Positions 63,994 to 64,000 of a stretch of DNA of 64,000 nucleotides are shown here, piece after piece (position 1 is the first letter of the stretch; every line of letters begins with the position of its first letter). The notes below the pieces were generated by a model. The model saw nothing but the letters and a program-made list of their open reading frames with translations. It made no database searches and was not told the DNA's origin. A program made the position numbers and the translations under genes. The stretch comes from Cellulosilyticum sp. I15G10I2. GTDB lineage: Bacteria > Bacillota > Clostridia > Lachnospirales > Cellulosilyticaceae. The stretch lies in contig NZ_FMMP01000028.1 of the NCBI RefSeq assembly GCF_900095725.1, positions 124,001 to 188,000 on the forward strand, given 5' to 3'.

Positions 63994-64000
63994 GAAATTC

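Larger units (their letters stand above)
54631..64000 (-). mobile_element. Integron gene-cassette array (distal part; continues beyond the right edge)
   Basis: From 54631 to the right edge, at least ten small unrelated genes all lie on the minus strand. Most are separated by imperfect palindromes with attC architecture. On the minus strand each has an R'' box like GCCTAAC or GTATAAC, an L'' part AATGCACTCAAG, an internal hairpin, an L' part CTTGAGTACGGGGA and an R' box like GTTATAC. Within a cassette the first bases after R' match the complement of its own R'', as expected for circular cassette excision. No integrase gene is visible. The orientation puts attI to the right. Confidence 0.8.

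Noticed and set aside
1-64000. CRISPR arrays, tRNA, rRNA, transposases and prophage genes
   Set aside because: I saw no regularly spaced repeats, no clover-leaf or rRNA sequence and no transposase or phage-type proteins.

Overview
The window looks like the chromosome of a low-GC anaerobic Firmicute of the Clostridia, probably a Lachnospiraceae or Cellulosilyticum-like plant-sugar degrader. The grounds are the AT-rich composition, strong GGAGG ribosome binding sites, TTG and GTG starts, lipoprotein-type binding proteins, and LytS/YesN two-component pairs beside sugar ABC transporters. The species cannot be fixed from the sequence alone.

Left part (1-16 kb): a citrate lyase operon (citC-citD-citE-citF, citF running off the left edge) is preceded on the same strand by a Cache-domain hybrid histidine kinase, with an OmpR-type response regulator divergent from it. 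L-fucose isomerase and a FucU mutarotase follow, with a divergent GntR/LacI-hybrid regulator. Two matching 19-bp operators lie between regulator and fucI. Next come a small exported DUF2680-like protein divergent from a two-component pair, and a chemoreceptor.

Middle (16-40 kb): a reverse-strand sugar or alditol operon holds a class II aldolase, a LacI regulator, an FGGY kinase, a zinc dehydrogenase, a PfkB kinase, an aldo/keto reductase, a second FucU and an aldose epimerase. Matching CGAAACGTTTCG operators lie before the aldolase and the kinase. A ribose/galactose-type ABC transporter with four tandem paralogous binding proteins follows. Next is a LytS/YesN system with its own membrane-anchored binding protein, resembling the XylFII-LytS xylose sensor. 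L-rhamnose isomerase, an arabinose/fucose isomerase-like protein and an AraC regulator close this part.

Right-middle (40-54.6 kb): a DinB-type polymerase with a small partner, a pst phosphate operon whose PstS carries an added N-terminal stalk-like domain, a LacI regulator, a MalF/MalG-type sugar ABC transporter with AraC regulator, and a WYL regulator divergent from an FMN-binding protein.

Right end (54.6-64 kb): this is the unusual part. Single small unrelated genes, all on the minus strand, are separated by imperfectly palindromic 60-170 bp elements with the R''-L''...L'-R' layout of integron attC sites (GYYTAAC ... GTTRRRY, with conserved CTTGAGTGCATTGTTA on the plus strand). Cargo includes rifampin ADP-ribosyltransferase, a RibD/DHFR-like reductase, acetyltransferases, a VOC protein, a P-loop kinase, a CPBP protease, a two-domain flavoprotein, a small SEDS-like membrane protein, a hydrolase and gene relics. 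I read it as the distal end of a chromosomal integron cassette array, which is unexpected in a Clostridia genome. No integrase lies in the window; cassette orientation predicts that attI and intI are beyond the right edge.
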